Shown here piece after piece: positions 46,486-55,475 of a DNA stretch of 64,000 bases. The DNA comes from REEB426 sp964551975 (GTDB lineage: Bacteria; Actinomycetota; Actinomycetes; S36-B12). The stretch spans positions 1-64,000 of the forward strand of contig CAZKFI010000002.1 of NCBI GenBank assembly GCA_964551975.1, in the 5' to 3' direction. The number at the start of each line of letters is the position of its first letter. The first letter of the stretch is position 1. The translations under genes and the position numbers were made by a program. Under the pieces are notes generated by a model, which was not told the DNA's origin, did not search any database, and worked only from the letters and a program-made list of their open reading frames with translations.

Positions 46486-47091
46486 TTAGGCTGCTGGCAC
46501 CGAGAGATCATCCGGGAGTGGCCCGATACTCAGACGCTCGGCATCCCAGGTGCCATAACGGGGACTCACCTGAGTTCCGACGGCGTTGCTCACCTCAGCA
46601 AGGGACTGGATCAGCACGGCGTTCTGCTCTTCGGCACTGGCGTTCGGGGCAATCTGCTGGCTGAGCCGCTTTGCCAGCAGATTAGTTTTGACGAAGGCCT
46701 CGATCTGGCTCGGTGCCACATTGCGCTCGGTGAAGATCCGTTCAACCTCGGCGCGTCCACCAACATCGCCGTCATAGCCCAGCAGCACCAGGTCGATCTC
46801 GCCTTGGGTGACCTGCACTCCTTCGCGCTGGGCCAGCAGATCAACCAGTTCGTTCGTGATTAAGAAGGAGAGCACCTCACCTGTGAGGGCGGCATCTTGA
46901 CTGTCCAATGGTCGTGACTGCGCTTGCAGGACTGCAGCAACCTGCTCGCTGAGGCTCTCCTGACTGATCCGAAGGTCCCCGACGGTCGCAGCCGCTCCAG
47001 CTGCGATAGCACCGCTCTGACCGGCGCACCCGGACAGAGCAAGCCCGGACAAGGTGAGCGTCGCCGCCAACAGGATCCCTACGCCTCGCAT
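46486..47091 (-). CDS. SurA N-terminal-domain-like lipoprotein
   Basis: A 201-residue lipoprotein. The signal peptide MRGVGILLAATLTLSGLALSGC ends in the lipobox LSGC, placing Cys22 at the anchor. The mature part (VGDLRISQESLSEQVAAVLQ, later NELVDLLAQREGVQVTQGEID) reads like the helical SurA/PrsA N-terminal chaperone domain; no PPIase domain follows. I place the start at ATG 47091 and not 47217. It is likely to help extracytoplasmic folding, as inferred from the fold. Confidence 0.82.
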   Translation of the reverse strand: MRGVGILLAATLTLSGLALSGCAGQSGAIAAGAAATVGDLRISQESLSEQVAAVLQAQSRPLDSQDAALTGEVLSFLITNELVDLLAQREGVQVTQGEIDLVLLGYDGDVGGRAEVERIFTERNVAPSQIEAFVKTNLLAKRLSQQIAPNASAEEQNAVLIQSLAEVSNAVGTQVSPRYGTWDAERLSIGPLPDDLSVPAA

Positions 47092-47119
47092 GCGCACGAT
47101 CCTATGAGGAGGCCAGAGG

Positions 47120-50100
47120 TCAGTCACCTGAGGGCGCGCGCACCGGTTCAAGCAGCGTCGTCTGGATAAGGTCACGCACCCAGGCCAAGAGTTCGAGATC
47201 GCGAATGGGTTGCCCACCGATCGGCGCCGTCATCGGCCTAGGGACAAGTACCGTGCGAACGGCTGGCTTGACGATGGTCTGCGGGTAGAGGCGGCGCAGG
47301 CGCAGCTGCCCGGACTCAGGCAGCTCCACCGGATGAAGTCGAATATTTGGACCTGCGGCAATGACTTCATCGAGTCCGGCCGAGCGAGCTAACACGCGAA
47401 AACGCGCAATCTCCAGCAGCGCCTGCACCGGCTCCGGCAGCGGTCCGTAACGATCGAGAAACTCCGCCTGAACCTCATCCACCGCGGCTTCAGTCACAGC
47501 ATCTGCCAGTCGCTTATATGCCTCCAGACGTAGTCGCTCATGCGGTAGATACTCCACCGGGATGCTGGCGTTGATAGGGAGTTCCACCTTCAACTCCTCA
47601 TGAGCAACCGGCGCTTCTCCCTTGGCCTCAGCCAAAGCTTCGCCCACTAGGCGCACGTAGAGGTCGAACCCCACGTCCGCAATATGCCCACTCTGCTCAC
47701 CGCCGAGCAGATTGCCAGCCCCCCGGATCTCAAGATCCTTCAAGGCAATGTGCATACCTGATCCAAGGTCCGTATGTTGGGCGATCGTGGTCAAGCGTTC
47801 GTGTGCGGTTTCCGTCATTGGTCGCTGCTCGTCGTAGAGGAAGTAGGCATAGGCACGCTCGCGCCCACGTCCAACCCTGCCTCGCAACTGGTGAAGTTGT
47901 GACAGGCCAAGTGCATCTGCGCGATCGACGATGAGGGTGTTCGCGTTCGGAATATCGATTCCGGATTCCACAATCGTGGTACAGATGAGCACATCGATGG
48001 ACTTCTCCCAGAAATCCAGGATCACACGCTCAAGTGTTGCCTCACTCATCTTGCCGTGCGCAGTAGCAACTCGTGCTTCCGGAACGAGTTCACGAACCCG
48101 AGCGGCAACTCGCTCGATTGATTCGACTCGGTTATGTACGTAGAAGATCTGCCCCTCACGCGCCAACTCACGCCGGATGGCGGCGGCGATCTGACGATCG
48201 TGGTACGGGCCGACAAAGGTCAGCACCGGATGGCGCTCCTCTGGTGGGGTCTGAATGACCGACATGTCGCGGATCCCGGTTACTGCCATCTCCAGCGTCC
48301 GTGGGATGGGCGTTGCAGACATTGCCAGCACGTCTACATTCGTCCGCACTGCTTTGAGGAATTCCTTGTGCTCGACGCCGAATCGCTGTTCTTCATCAAG
48401 AATGACCAGGCCTAGGTCTTTGAAGGAGACATCCGGACTGAGCAGGCGGTGGGTTCCGATCACAACATCGACAGTTCCGTCTTTGAGTCCCTCCATCACC
48501 TGGCGGGCTTCCTTCGCTGAACTGAACCGCGATAGTGCGGCAACCCTTACGGGGAATGGCGCGTAGCGGTCGCTGAATGTTGCGAGGTGTTGCTGCACCA
48601 GCAGGGTGGTGGGTACCAGAACAGCGACCTGCTTACCGTCCTGCACCGCCTTGAATGCCGCTCGAACAGCGATTTCAGTCTTGCCGTACCCAACATCACC
48701 ACAGATCAAGCGATCCATCGGAGTCGTTCGCTCCATGTCGCCCTTGACTTCTTCGATACTCGACAGCTGATCCGGTGTCTCAACGTAGGCGAATGCGTCT
48801 TCCAGCTCTCGTTGCCAGACGGTGTCAGCACCGTAGGCGTACCCCTTTGCCTGCTGGCGTGCGGCGTACAGGCGAATCAGCTCCTCGGCGATTTTTCGTA
48901 CAGCCTTGCGCGCACGCCCCTTCGCCTGCTGCCAGTCGGCACCACCGAGGCGGTGAACGGCGGGTGCTTCACTCCCTACGTAACGCGTCACCAGATCCAG
49001 CTGGTCGGTGGGCACATAGAGACGATCTGGAGGTTGGCCGCGCTTACTTGAGGCGTATTCCAGCACCAGGTATTCCCTAGTGGCGCCGCCTACAGCCCGC
49101 TGCACCATCTCGATGTACCGGCCTACCCCATGCTGCTCATGGACGACGAAATCCCCCGGCACCAGGGTCAGGGGATCGATCGTTCGCTTTCGCCGGGAAG
49201 GCATCCGACGCACGTCCCGAGTTCCGGCGCGACGCCCTATCAAATCCGCTTCCGTAAGCAGCGCGACTCGCTCATCGGTAAGCAGGTAGCCCCGCTCGAA
49301 GGGTCCCGCGCACACGCTCACCACACGGGGCTCAGGTGGCTCGGGTAGTGCTTCCACCACCCGTGCCGGTATCTCCTCCGCACCCATGGATTCGGCAAAG
49401 CGCGCAGCGGATCCCTGTCCAGCAGTGGTGACAACAACCGCCCAGCCGTCCCGGATCAGTTCACCAATTTGCCCCAGTCGATGGTGCGGATCCCCAGTGC
49501 TGAGGTCCCACTCCGCAGCGCCAAGCGGGAACCCATGTGGCGCCGGTTCTTCTTCGTCACCCGAATCACCAGGAAGAGCGCTGATCTCCCACCAGGGGTG
49601 CTTTCCCCGGGTGGCATCGCGGATTTCCTCAACGCTCAGGTACGAGCTTGATGACAGGTCAATCGGTGAAAGGTCTATGGGCGTGACGTTGCCTGCGGCT
49701 GCGTTGTGCCAGGACGCCACCAGAAACTCCTCGGCCGTCCGCACGAGGTCGGCCGCGCGGGCCGACACGCGCTCGGGTTCGCACAGCACGATTGCCGCGT
49801 TCGTAGCCAGGAGTTCGGTGAATGGTGCTAGATCCTCAACCAGTGCCGGTATCAGCGCTTCCATACCTTCGGTGATTTGAGCTTCAGCGATTCGGCCCGC
49901 GAGATCGGCGAGTTCCGGGTACTGGGTCGCCAGCGCGCGGGCCCGGGTGCGTACCGCGTCGGTGAACAGAAGTTCACGTACCGGGCCTGCCAGCAGTCCA
50001 TCTGGACATTCGGCGAGCGAACGTTGATCGATGACGGCGAAACTTCGCACGCTCTCCACCGTGTCGTCCCAAAACTCAATGCGCACTGGGTGCTCATCAG

Positions 50101-50674
50101 TGGGTACGAAAACATCGACGATTCCGCCACGCACCGCGAACTGCCCACGGCGCTCCACGAGATCGACGCGCTCATAGCCCAACTCGACGAGGCGGCGAGC
50201 CACCTGCACGGGCTCGATGGTCATCCCGGTACGAACACGTACCGGGTCACACTCCGCGATCGACATCGAGATCGGCTGCAACACCGCACGCACCGACGCC
50301 ACGACCACCTGCACTGGGGCAGCAAGGGGATCGGAGGAGTCAGGACGCCTCAGTCGTCGCATCACCGCGGTGCGGCGTCCCACAGTGTCCAATGACGGTG
50401 AAAGGCGTTCATGCGGCAGGGTTTCCCAGGAGGGGTACACCTCAACGGACACGCCTTCGATCAGGCCACGCAGTTCTGCGGCCATGTCGTCGGCCTGTCG
50501 TCCTGTTGCGGTGATCACCAGCAACGGTCGTCCTGCGCCGTCCTGGCTGGCCAGCAGCGCAGCGGCAAGCGAGTGTGCGGGTCGCGGTGCAGTGATGACT
50601 CCATCGCGACCAGCGCGCAGCTGTTCCAGTGGTTCCGTCATGCGTGGCGCGATGGCACGCACCAGGCCGGCCAC
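47120..50674 (-). CDS. mfd: Transcription-repair coupling factor
   Basis: Mfd (1184 residues from GTG 50674) removes stalled RNA polymerase and recruits UvrA. In order: UvrB-like N-terminal part (SWETLPHERLSPSLDTVGRR), the RNA-polymerase-interacting domain (VPGDFVVHEQHGVGRYIEM), helicase Walker A GDVGYGKTEIAVRAAF near 655, ILDEEQRFGVEHKE, SATPIPRTLEMAVTGIRD, and the C-terminal TRCF domain (YKRLADAVTEAAVDEVQAEF). The frame stays open to the N gap 20 bases upstream and the residues just before GTG look coding (NPIAVAGLV), so a few N-terminal residues are probably in the gap. Confidence 0.93.
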   Translation of the reverse strand: MAGLVRAIAPRMTEPLEQLRAGRDGVITAPRPAHSLAAALLASQDGAGRPLLVITATGRQADDMAAELRGLIEGVSVEVYPSWETLPHERLSPSLDTVGRRTAVMRRLRRPDSSDPLAAPVQVVVASVRAVLQPISMSIAECDPVRVRTGMTIEPVQVARRLVELGYERVDLVERRGQFAVRGGIVDVFVPTDEHPVRIEFWDDTVESVRSFAVIDQRSLAECPDGLLAGPVRELLFTDAVRTRARALATQYPELADLAGRIAEAQITEGMEALIPALVEDLAPFTELLATNAAIVLCEPERVSARAADLVRTAEEFLVASWHNAAAGNVTPIDLSPIDLSSSSYLSVEEIRDATRGKHPWWEISALPGDSGDEEEPAPHGFPLGAAEWDLSTGDPHHRLGQIGELIRDGWAVVVTTAGQGSAARFAESMGAEEIPARVVEALPEPPEPRVVSVCAGPFERGYLLTDERVALLTEADLIGRRAGTRDVRRMPSRRKRTIDPLTLVPGDFVVHEQHGVGRYIEMVQRAVGGATREYLVLEYASSKRGQPPDRLYVPTDQLDLVTRYVGSEAPAVHRLGGADWQQAKGRARKAVRKIAEELIRLYAARQQAKGYAYGADTVWQRELEDAFAYVETPDQLSSIEEVKGDMERTTPMDRLICGDVGYGKTEIAVRAAFKAVQDGKQVAVLVPTTLLVQQHLATFSDRYAPFPVRVAALSRFSSAKEARQVMEGLKDGTVDVVIGTHRLLSPDVSFKDLGLVILDEEQRFGVEHKEFLKAVRTNVDVLAMSATPIPRTLEMAVTGIRDMSVIQTPPEERHPVLTFVGPYHDRQIAAAIRRELAREGQIFYVHNRVESIERVAARVRELVPEARVATAHGKMSEATLERVILDFWEKSIDVLICTTIVESGIDIPNANTLIVDRADALGLSQLHQLRGRVGRGRERAYAYFLYDEQRPMTETAHERLTTIAQHTDLGSGMHIALKDLEIRGAGNLLGGEQSGHIADVGFDLYVRLVGEALAEAKGEAPVAHEELKVELPINASIPVEYLPHERLRLEAYKRLADAVTEAAVDEVQAEFLDRYGPLPEPVQALLEIARFRVLARSAGLDEVIAAGPNIRLHPVELPESGQLRLRRLYPQTIVKPAVRTVLVPRPMTAPIGGQPIRDLELLAWVRDLIQTTLLEPVRAPSGD

Positions 50675-50694
50675 CGCAATCGGATTGGTACACA

Positions 50695-50704
50695 NNNNNN
50701 NNNN
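50695..50704. other. Assembly gap (10 N)
   Basis: Ten consecutive N bases join two contigs. The gap falls between the 5' end of mfd and the 3' end of the inositol-monophosphatase-family gene, both on the minus strand and both apparently missing only a few codons. The real missing length cannot be known from the sequence. Confidence 0.98.
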
Positions 50705-51554
50705 TCATGGCGGTGAGCAGTGCATCGTGAATCTGCGGGTGGCAGACCATCAAGCTGCTGACGTAGGGCGGCATGTGGTTGAAGGTCACCGGCGTCTGGT
50801 CCCAGTGCGAGACCCGGTAGCCGTAGTGGTGTGCCACCCCGTAGGGGGCTGCAGCATCCCACTCATAGAACCCGGTGTCGTGGAGGTATGCCTCCGCCCG
50901 ACCAGACAGCAACTCATTGACCTTTGCGCCCACCGAGCCCACATCGACTATTTCCACGCCTTGGGAGGTCAGGCCCTCCTCTGCTAACAGCACACCGAGG
51001 ACTTCACTGATCCGGCCCAGTCCCTCGGGGGGACGGGTTCGCGAGGCGACAAGGCGAACCGGGCGATCAGTGGGCAGGGGTGCCGGGGCGGCGGGTGCAT
51101 CAATGCTGGTACGCGTCAGCCCCTGTGCGGGGAGCGCCACCGTGCAGGCCGTTAGGCGCTGCTGGCCGCTGAGCCACAGGGCAACATGCACCGCGAAGTC
51201 AGCGCGCCCCTGCCCGTACTCCCAGGTGCCATCCAGCGGGTCGATGATCCAAACGCGCTCACTGGACAACCGAACGTCGTTATCCCGCGCTTCCTCGCTC
51301 AGCACGGCATCTCCCGGACGATTGCGTTCCAGAATCGCAGCGATCAGCGTCTGGGAACTCGCATCGGCCTGCGCACGGAGCTCGTCAGCTCGGGCTCGAT
51401 CGTCAACCGGCCCGAATTCCTCACGAAGGTCGAGGAGAGCCTGCCCGGCTCGCTCGGCGATGACACGGGAAAGTTGCGCATCATCATGCTCATGATCGGA
51501 GAGCACACTCGGTACCGGTGGTTCCGGTGCACGTGAACTACCTACGTCTGCCAT
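50705..51554 (-). CDS. cysQ: 3'(2'),5'-bisphosphate nucleotidase CysQ-like (inositol monophosphatase family), 3' end in gap
   Basis: Mg-dependent phosphatase of the IMPase family, about 283 residues present. Metal motif 1 is VLSEEARDND, motif 2 is WIIDPLDGTWEYGQGRADFAVH near 86-107, and motif 3 is FYEWDAAAPYGVAHHYG. The sequence stops at the N gap after HPQIHDALLTAM, close to where homologues end. Substrate could be PAP/PAPS or inositol phosphates. ATG 51554 overlaps pth by 17 bases. Confidence 0.85.
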
Positions 51555-52176
51555 CGTCCTCGGTCCTTGGGTGACTACTGTCGGATGTCTCGTGTTTCGG
51601 GTCGGAGTTAAAGGCGTTTTGGGTTGCCGGCAGACCCTGGAGTATCAGCATCTCGATCGCGCCAACCGCACGCTCGATCATGGTCTCTGCCTCAACTCGC
51701 TGCGCTGCTGCAAAGGGCTTCAATACGAAGTCGGCCGGATCCTGCCGCCCAGGTGGGCGTCCGATCCCGAGGCGAATTCGAGAGAACTCGCCGCTACCCA
51801 GTGCCGATCGAATACTGCGTAGGCCGTTGTGGCCGTTGTCTCCGCCGCCGAATTTCACCCGGATACTTCCCAGTGGAATGTCGAGTTCGTCATGGGCGAC
51901 GATCAAGTGCTCCACTGGTACCGAGTAGAAGTCCAGCAGGGCCTTCACCGGTCCTCCCGATGCGTTCATAAACGACAGCGGCTCGACTACGACTACTCGT
52001 TCGCCGGGTTGGCCGCCGATACGCGTTTCACAGACCAATGCCTGCGCTCGCTTATGACGCGTGAGATTGCCACCACAGTCACGAGTCAACGCCTCGGCTA
52101 ACCAGAAGCCGACGTTGTGCCGAGTCTTGGCGTATTCCGGACCCGGATTACCCAAACCGGCAACAAGCCAGGTCAC
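51538..52176 (-). CDS. pth: Peptidyl-tRNA hydrolase
   Basis: Releases tRNA from dropped-off peptidyl-tRNA (212 residues). Family motifs: VAGLGNPGPEYAKTRHNVGF (with catalytic His), EPLSFMNASGGPVKALLDF, VAHDELDIPLGSIRVKFGGG and NGLRSIRSALGSGEFSRIRLGIGRP. The C-terminus has a Ser/His/Asp-rich tail of about 20 residues beyond the fold. The start is a GTG at 52176 overlapping the bL25 stop, the usual rplY-pth coupling. Confidence 0.97.
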   Translation of the reverse strand: MTWLVAGLGNPGPEYAKTRHNVGFWLAEALTRDCGGNLTRHKRAQALVCETRIGGQPGERVVVVEPLSFMNASGGPVKALLDFYSVPVEHLIVAHDELDIPLGSIRVKFGGGDNGHNGLRSIRSALGSGEFSRIRLGIGRPPGRQDPADFVLKPFAAAQRVEAETMIERAVGAIEMLILQGLPATQNAFNSDPKHETSDSSHPRTEDDGRRR

Positions 52177-52538
52177 GCCTCGGCGGTCTCCAGTGCGGCT
52201 GCCGCGTCTAGCCCCGCCTTGACTCGAGCATCGGCCTCCGTGCGATCGATGACCACAAGATCCACGTGCTCAATATTGCGCCGAACCGGATCGCGTTGCA
52301 CTTCCTGTGCACGCGTCAGCACGGTGCTCCCGGCGATGCTGACGACGAGGACGACGCGCGGATCCCGCAGCGCCAATTCCAACTCGTGACCAGGAAGGCT
52401 GACGTGGCTGAGGTCCTTGCCCTTGCCATAGATAACAGCAGGGATTCGCCCAGCACGGCGTATGCGCCGAGCAGCTCCCTTGCCGAAATCCGAACGTGCC
52501 TCGGCCGCAATCGCGACCTCACCTGCTGCCTTGGACAT
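52173..52538 (-). CDS. rplY: 50S ribosomal protein bL25, short form
   Basis: A 121-residue bL25. The 5S-rRNA-binding domain is complete: AEARSDFGKGAARRIRRAG, IPAVIYGKGKD and the closing AQEVQRDPVRRNIEHVDLV (to about residue 98). The beta-domain that makes the usual actinobacterial CTC-type protein about 200 residues long is absent; only about 23 Ala/Asp-rich residues follow. The stop overlaps the pth start, so a frameshift is unlikely. It resembles the short enterobacterial type in domain content. Confidence 0.92.
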   Translation of the reverse strand: MSKAAGEVAIAAEARSDFGKGAARRIRRAGRIPAVIYGKGKDLSHVSLPGHELELALRDPRVVLVVSIAGSTVLTRAQEVQRDPVRRNIEHVDLVVIDRTEADARVKAGLDAAAALETAEA

Positions 52539-52691
52539 GGGGCTCCTTGTGCTTCATGCCCCGGCGAACGCATCCGCGTTGACCTTCGTCGATCACGGTG
52601 ACCGTTACCGGATAACCCGGGACGACACCCTCGCCGAGGACCTTCAGCCTAGAGGTTGCCGATACGACTAGCTGCAGGACCCCGGGCAATC

Positions 52692-53693
52692 TCAATGGGA
52701 CGAGGGCACCCCATTGGCTGGCGGATCCTCGAACATGCTGGTCACCGAACCATCGGTGAACACCTCAGAGATCGCCTTCGCCAGGATCGGTGCAATAGAC
52801 AGGATGGTGAGTTTTTCGAACTGACGTTCCGGCGGGATCGGCAGCGTGTCCGTGACGATGACCTCCGAGATCGCTGATTCCTGCAGCCGTTCCCTGGCAG
52901 GCTCGGAAAGGATGCCGTGCGTCGCCGCCACGATCACCTGAGCCGCGCCGTTTTCGAAGAGGGTCTCTGACGCCTTGACGATCGTGCCACCGGTATCGAT
53001 CATGTCGTCGACCACGACGCAGACGCGATCACGCACATCGCCCACCACTTCGAAGACGCGCACATGATTTGGAACATCCGGATCACGGCGCTTGTGGATG
53101 ATGGCCAGTGGTGCACCAAGGACATCGGTCCATCTCTCGGCAACGCGCACCCGCCCCGCATCGGGCGAAACAACAGTGATCCGTGAGCGGTCTACCCGGC
53201 TGGCAACGTGTCCGGCAAGTAGGGGTAGGGCGAAGAGATGATCGACCGGTCCGTCGAAGAAGCCCTGAATCTGTGAGGTGTGCAGGTCGACGGTCATCAA
53301 ACGATCCGCACCGGCCGTCTTGAACAAGTCGGCCATGAGTCGGGCCGAGATGGGTTCGCGACCGCGATGCTTCTTGTCCTGTCGCGCATATCCATAGAAG
53401 GGCATGATGACCGTGATGCGCTTAGCGGAGGCACGCTTCAATGCGTCCACCATGATCAACTGCTCCATAATCCACGTGTTGATGGGGTTGGTATGGCTTT
53501 GCAGAACGAACGCATCGCAGCCGCGCACTGACTCCTGGAAGCGCACGAAGATCTCGCCGTTGGCAAAGTCATAGGCGAGTGTCTTGGAGAGCGGCACGCC
53601 GAGTTCATCCGCTACCTGGGCGGCAAGCACAGGATGTGAACGACCTGCCAGTAGGACCAGGCGCTTCTTCGGCAGCACCACTGCTTCGGTCAT
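52692..53693 (-). CDS. prs: Ribose-phosphate pyrophosphokinase
   Basis: PRPP synthetase (333 residues). Motifs: DFANGEIFVRFQESVRGCDAFVLQS, FYGYARQDKKHRGREPISARL (ATP-binding flexible loop), MTVDLHTSQIQGFFDGPVDHL and the PRPP loop VCVVVDDMIDTGGTIVKA near 230-247. ATG 53693 overlaps the glmU stop (ATGA). glmU-prs-rplY-pth is a standard order. The 153 bases between prs and bL25 hold no gene I can support. Confidence 0.97.
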   Translation of the reverse strand: MTEAVVLPKKRLVLLAGRSHPVLAAQVADELGVPLSKTLAYDFANGEIFVRFQESVRGCDAFVLQSHTNPINTWIMEQLIMVDALKRASAKRITVIMPFYGYARQDKKHRGREPISARLMADLFKTAGADRLMTVDLHTSQIQGFFDGPVDHLFALPLLAGHVASRVDRSRITVVSPDAGRVRVAERWTDVLGAPLAIIHKRRDPDVPNHVRVFEVVGDVRDRVCVVVDDMIDTGGTIVKASETLFENGAAQVIVAATHGILSEPARERLQESAISEVIVTDTLPIPPERQFEKLTILSIAPILAKAISEVFTDGSVTSMFEDPPANGVPSSH

Positions 53694-55159
53694 GCATCCC
53701 TCCCAGTTGGTTCCGTCGTGGCCTGCTCAGCTGCCTCAGCGGAGGCAGTGCCGGCTCTGCGTCGTGCGACCCATCCGGGCACATTGCGCTGCTTGCCACG
53801 GGCCACAGCCATGGCACCCGGTGGCACATCCTCGGTGATCACCGACCCGGCTGCGGTGTAGGCGCCATCGCCAACCGTCACCGGTGCGACGAGCATGGTG
53901 TCCGACCCGATGCGTACCTGGCGTCCGATCACGGTGCGGTGTTTGGCCACCCCGTCGTAATTGACGAAGACCGTGGCTGCCCCAATATTGGTTCCCTCGC
54001 CTACCTCCGCGTCACCCACATAGGAAAGGTGCGGCACCTTGGCATCCGGTCCGATGGTGGAATTCTTAATCTCCACATAGGCCCCGGCCTTTGCCCCATC
54101 ACCAAGTTGCGTACCCGGTCGCAGATAGGTGAACGGACCAACTGAGCAATCGCTGCCAATCACAGCGAGTTCGGCCCAGGTGTGAATGAGCTCGGAGCGC
54201 TCACCAACCTCACAGGAGATCAACGTTGTCCCAGGGCCCACCCTGGCTCCGGTCGCGATGGACGTTGGGCCGCGCAGACACGTCCCGGGTAGCAGCGTTA
54301 CATCGGGCGCGAGGTCTACGTCGACGTCGATCCAGGTGCTCGTCGGATCGAGTATCCAAACTCCGGCGCGTAGCCAGTCACCATTGATGCGATCGCGCAG
54401 CGCTGCTGCTGCCTGGGCCAACTGCGCACGATCGTTAACACCCATCACCTCGTCGGCGTTACCGGCTTGACTGGCTCGCACGACGAGTCCGTCCTGGCAC
54501 ATCAGGGCAACGACCTCAGTGAGGTACTCCTCACCCTGGGCGTTGTTGGTACCGATGCGCCCCAACATGGTGCGAAGGGGCTCGGTTTGGAAGACATACA
54601 TCCCGGTGTTGATCTCATCCACCGCTGCCTCATCAGCGCTGGCATCACGATCCTCGACGATGCGTGCCACCGTGCCGTCCGCTGCCCGCATTACCCGCCC
54701 ATATCCGCTTGGGTCATTCAGTCGCACCGTCAACACGGTTGCCGCGGCCGAGCCACGACCTGCATCCGCAGCGTCAGCCATCAGGCCGAGCAGCGTGTTT
54801 TCCGTCAGCAAGGGCGTGTCCCCGGAGAGCACCAGGATTTCGCTCGTGACGAGGTTGCGCTCGCTCATTGCCTCAAGGGCCACGCGCAGCGCATGACCGG
54901 TACCACGTTGCTCCTGCTGCACAACCGGGATCGCCCAGGGTGCAATTTCGGCAAGATGCTCAATGACCTGCTCGCGGCCATGGCCGACCACAACGATCAC
55001 ATGCTCCGGTTCAAGGCCCGAGGCCGCCTCGATGACATGGCCGAGCATCGAACGACCAGCAATGGCGTGCAGCACCTTCGGGGTGCTCGACCGCATCCGG
55101 GTGCCCTCACCCGCGGCAAGGATGACCACGGCAGGTCTGGTTGCCGCGCGCGATGTCAC
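53690..55159 (-). CDS. glmU: Bifunctional GlmU (N-acetylglucosamine-1-phosphate uridyltransferase / glucosamine-1-phosphate acetyltransferase)
   Basis: Makes UDP-GlcNAc for peptidoglycan (489 residues). The N-terminal uridyltransferase starts VILAAGEGTRMRSSTPKVLH and has VQQEQRGTGHALRVAL and LVLSGDTPLL. The C-terminal left-handed beta-helix acetyltransferase shows hexapeptide repeats and FTYLRPGTQLGDGAKAGAYV, KVPHLSYVGDAEVGEGTNIG and NYDGVAKHRTVIG. It starts at GTG 55159, downstream of tRNA-Gln on the same strand. Confidence 0.97.
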   Translation of the reverse strand: MTSRAATRPAVVILAAGEGTRMRSSTPKVLHAIAGRSMLGHVIEAASGLEPEHVIVVVGHGREQVIEHLAEIAPWAIPVVQQEQRGTGHALRVALEAMSERNLVTSEILVLSGDTPLLTENTLLGLMADAADAGRGSAAATVLTVRLNDPSGYGRVMRAADGTVARIVEDRDASADEAAVDEINTGMYVFQTEPLRTMLGRIGTNNAQGEEYLTEVVALMCQDGLVVRASQAGNADEVMGVNDRAQLAQAAAALRDRINGDWLRAGVWILDPTSTWIDVDVDLAPDVTLLPGTCLRGPTSIATGARVGPGTTLISCEVGERSELIHTWAELAVIGSDCSVGPFTYLRPGTQLGDGAKAGAYVEIKNSTIGPDAKVPHLSYVGDAEVGEGTNIGAATVFVNYDGVAKHRTVIGRQVRIGSDTMLVAPVTVGDGAYTAAGSVITEDVPPGAMAVARGKQRNVPGWVARRRAGTASAEAAEQATTEPTGRDA

Positions 55160-55270
55160 GTGCCCGAGCGTAATGATGGGGCGGGCCTGACCGCGAGCAG
55201 GTCAGCGCGCCTCAGCGAGACCAGCACCAAAGGGCACGTGGCTACGGGGCTCCTCCCCGGCGACTGTTCC

Positions 55271-55344
55271 TGGCTCCCGGGGGTGGGATCGAACCACCGT
55301 TGACGGATTCAAAGTCCGCTGTCCTGCCGCTAGACGACCCGGGA
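55271..55344 (-). tRNA. tRNA-Gln (anticodon TTG)
   Basis: On the minus strand a 74-base tRNA including an encoded CCA. The acceptor arms TCCCGGG and CCCGGGA pair over seven bases; the anticodon loop CTTTGAA gives TTG; the T-arm is GTGG-TTCGATC-CCAC; the D-arm contains GTCTAGCGGCAGGAC. A TAGGGT hexamer (55364-55359) lies 14 bases upstream and may be its -10. tRNA-Gln also precedes glmU in mycobacteria. Confidence 0.95.
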
Positions 55345-55374
55345 TTGCGCGCCCGCCAACCCTAGGCGAAGTCC

Positions 55375-55403
55375 TTGACGACTTCACAATGCTACGTTAC
55401 CGT
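55375..55403 (+). promoter_or_regulatory. Putative desaturase promoter
   Basis: TTGACG (55375-55380) and TACCGT (55398-55403) are 17 bases apart, a reasonable -35/-10 pair for the desaturase-TetR operon. The -10 hexamer overlaps the first operator palindrome, the arrangement expected for repression. Confidence 0.4.
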
Positions 55404-55440
55404 AGGTTACGGTTCCGTAGGTTACGGTTCCGGAGGTTGG
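55400..55440 (+). promoter_or_regulatory. Tandem palindromic operator upstream of the desaturase
   Basis: The unit CCGTAGGTTACGG (inverted repeat CCGTA-N3-TACGG) occurs exactly twice, at 55400-55412 and 55415-55427, with a 15-base period. A third, decayed copy CCGGAGGTTGG follows at 55430-55440. It lies 36 bases before the desaturase ATG. The likely binder is the TetR protein encoded two genes on, so the operon would be autoregulated. The binding is inferred, not shown. Confidence 0.65.
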
Positions 55441-55475
55441 AAAGCCTGCACGATGACAGTCAAGGGAGTGGATGC

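Noticed and set aside
55400..55440. Short tandem repeat considered as a CRISPR or VNTR
   Set aside because: Units are 13-15 bases with no spacers and each is a palindrome before a regulated gene, so an operator explains it better.
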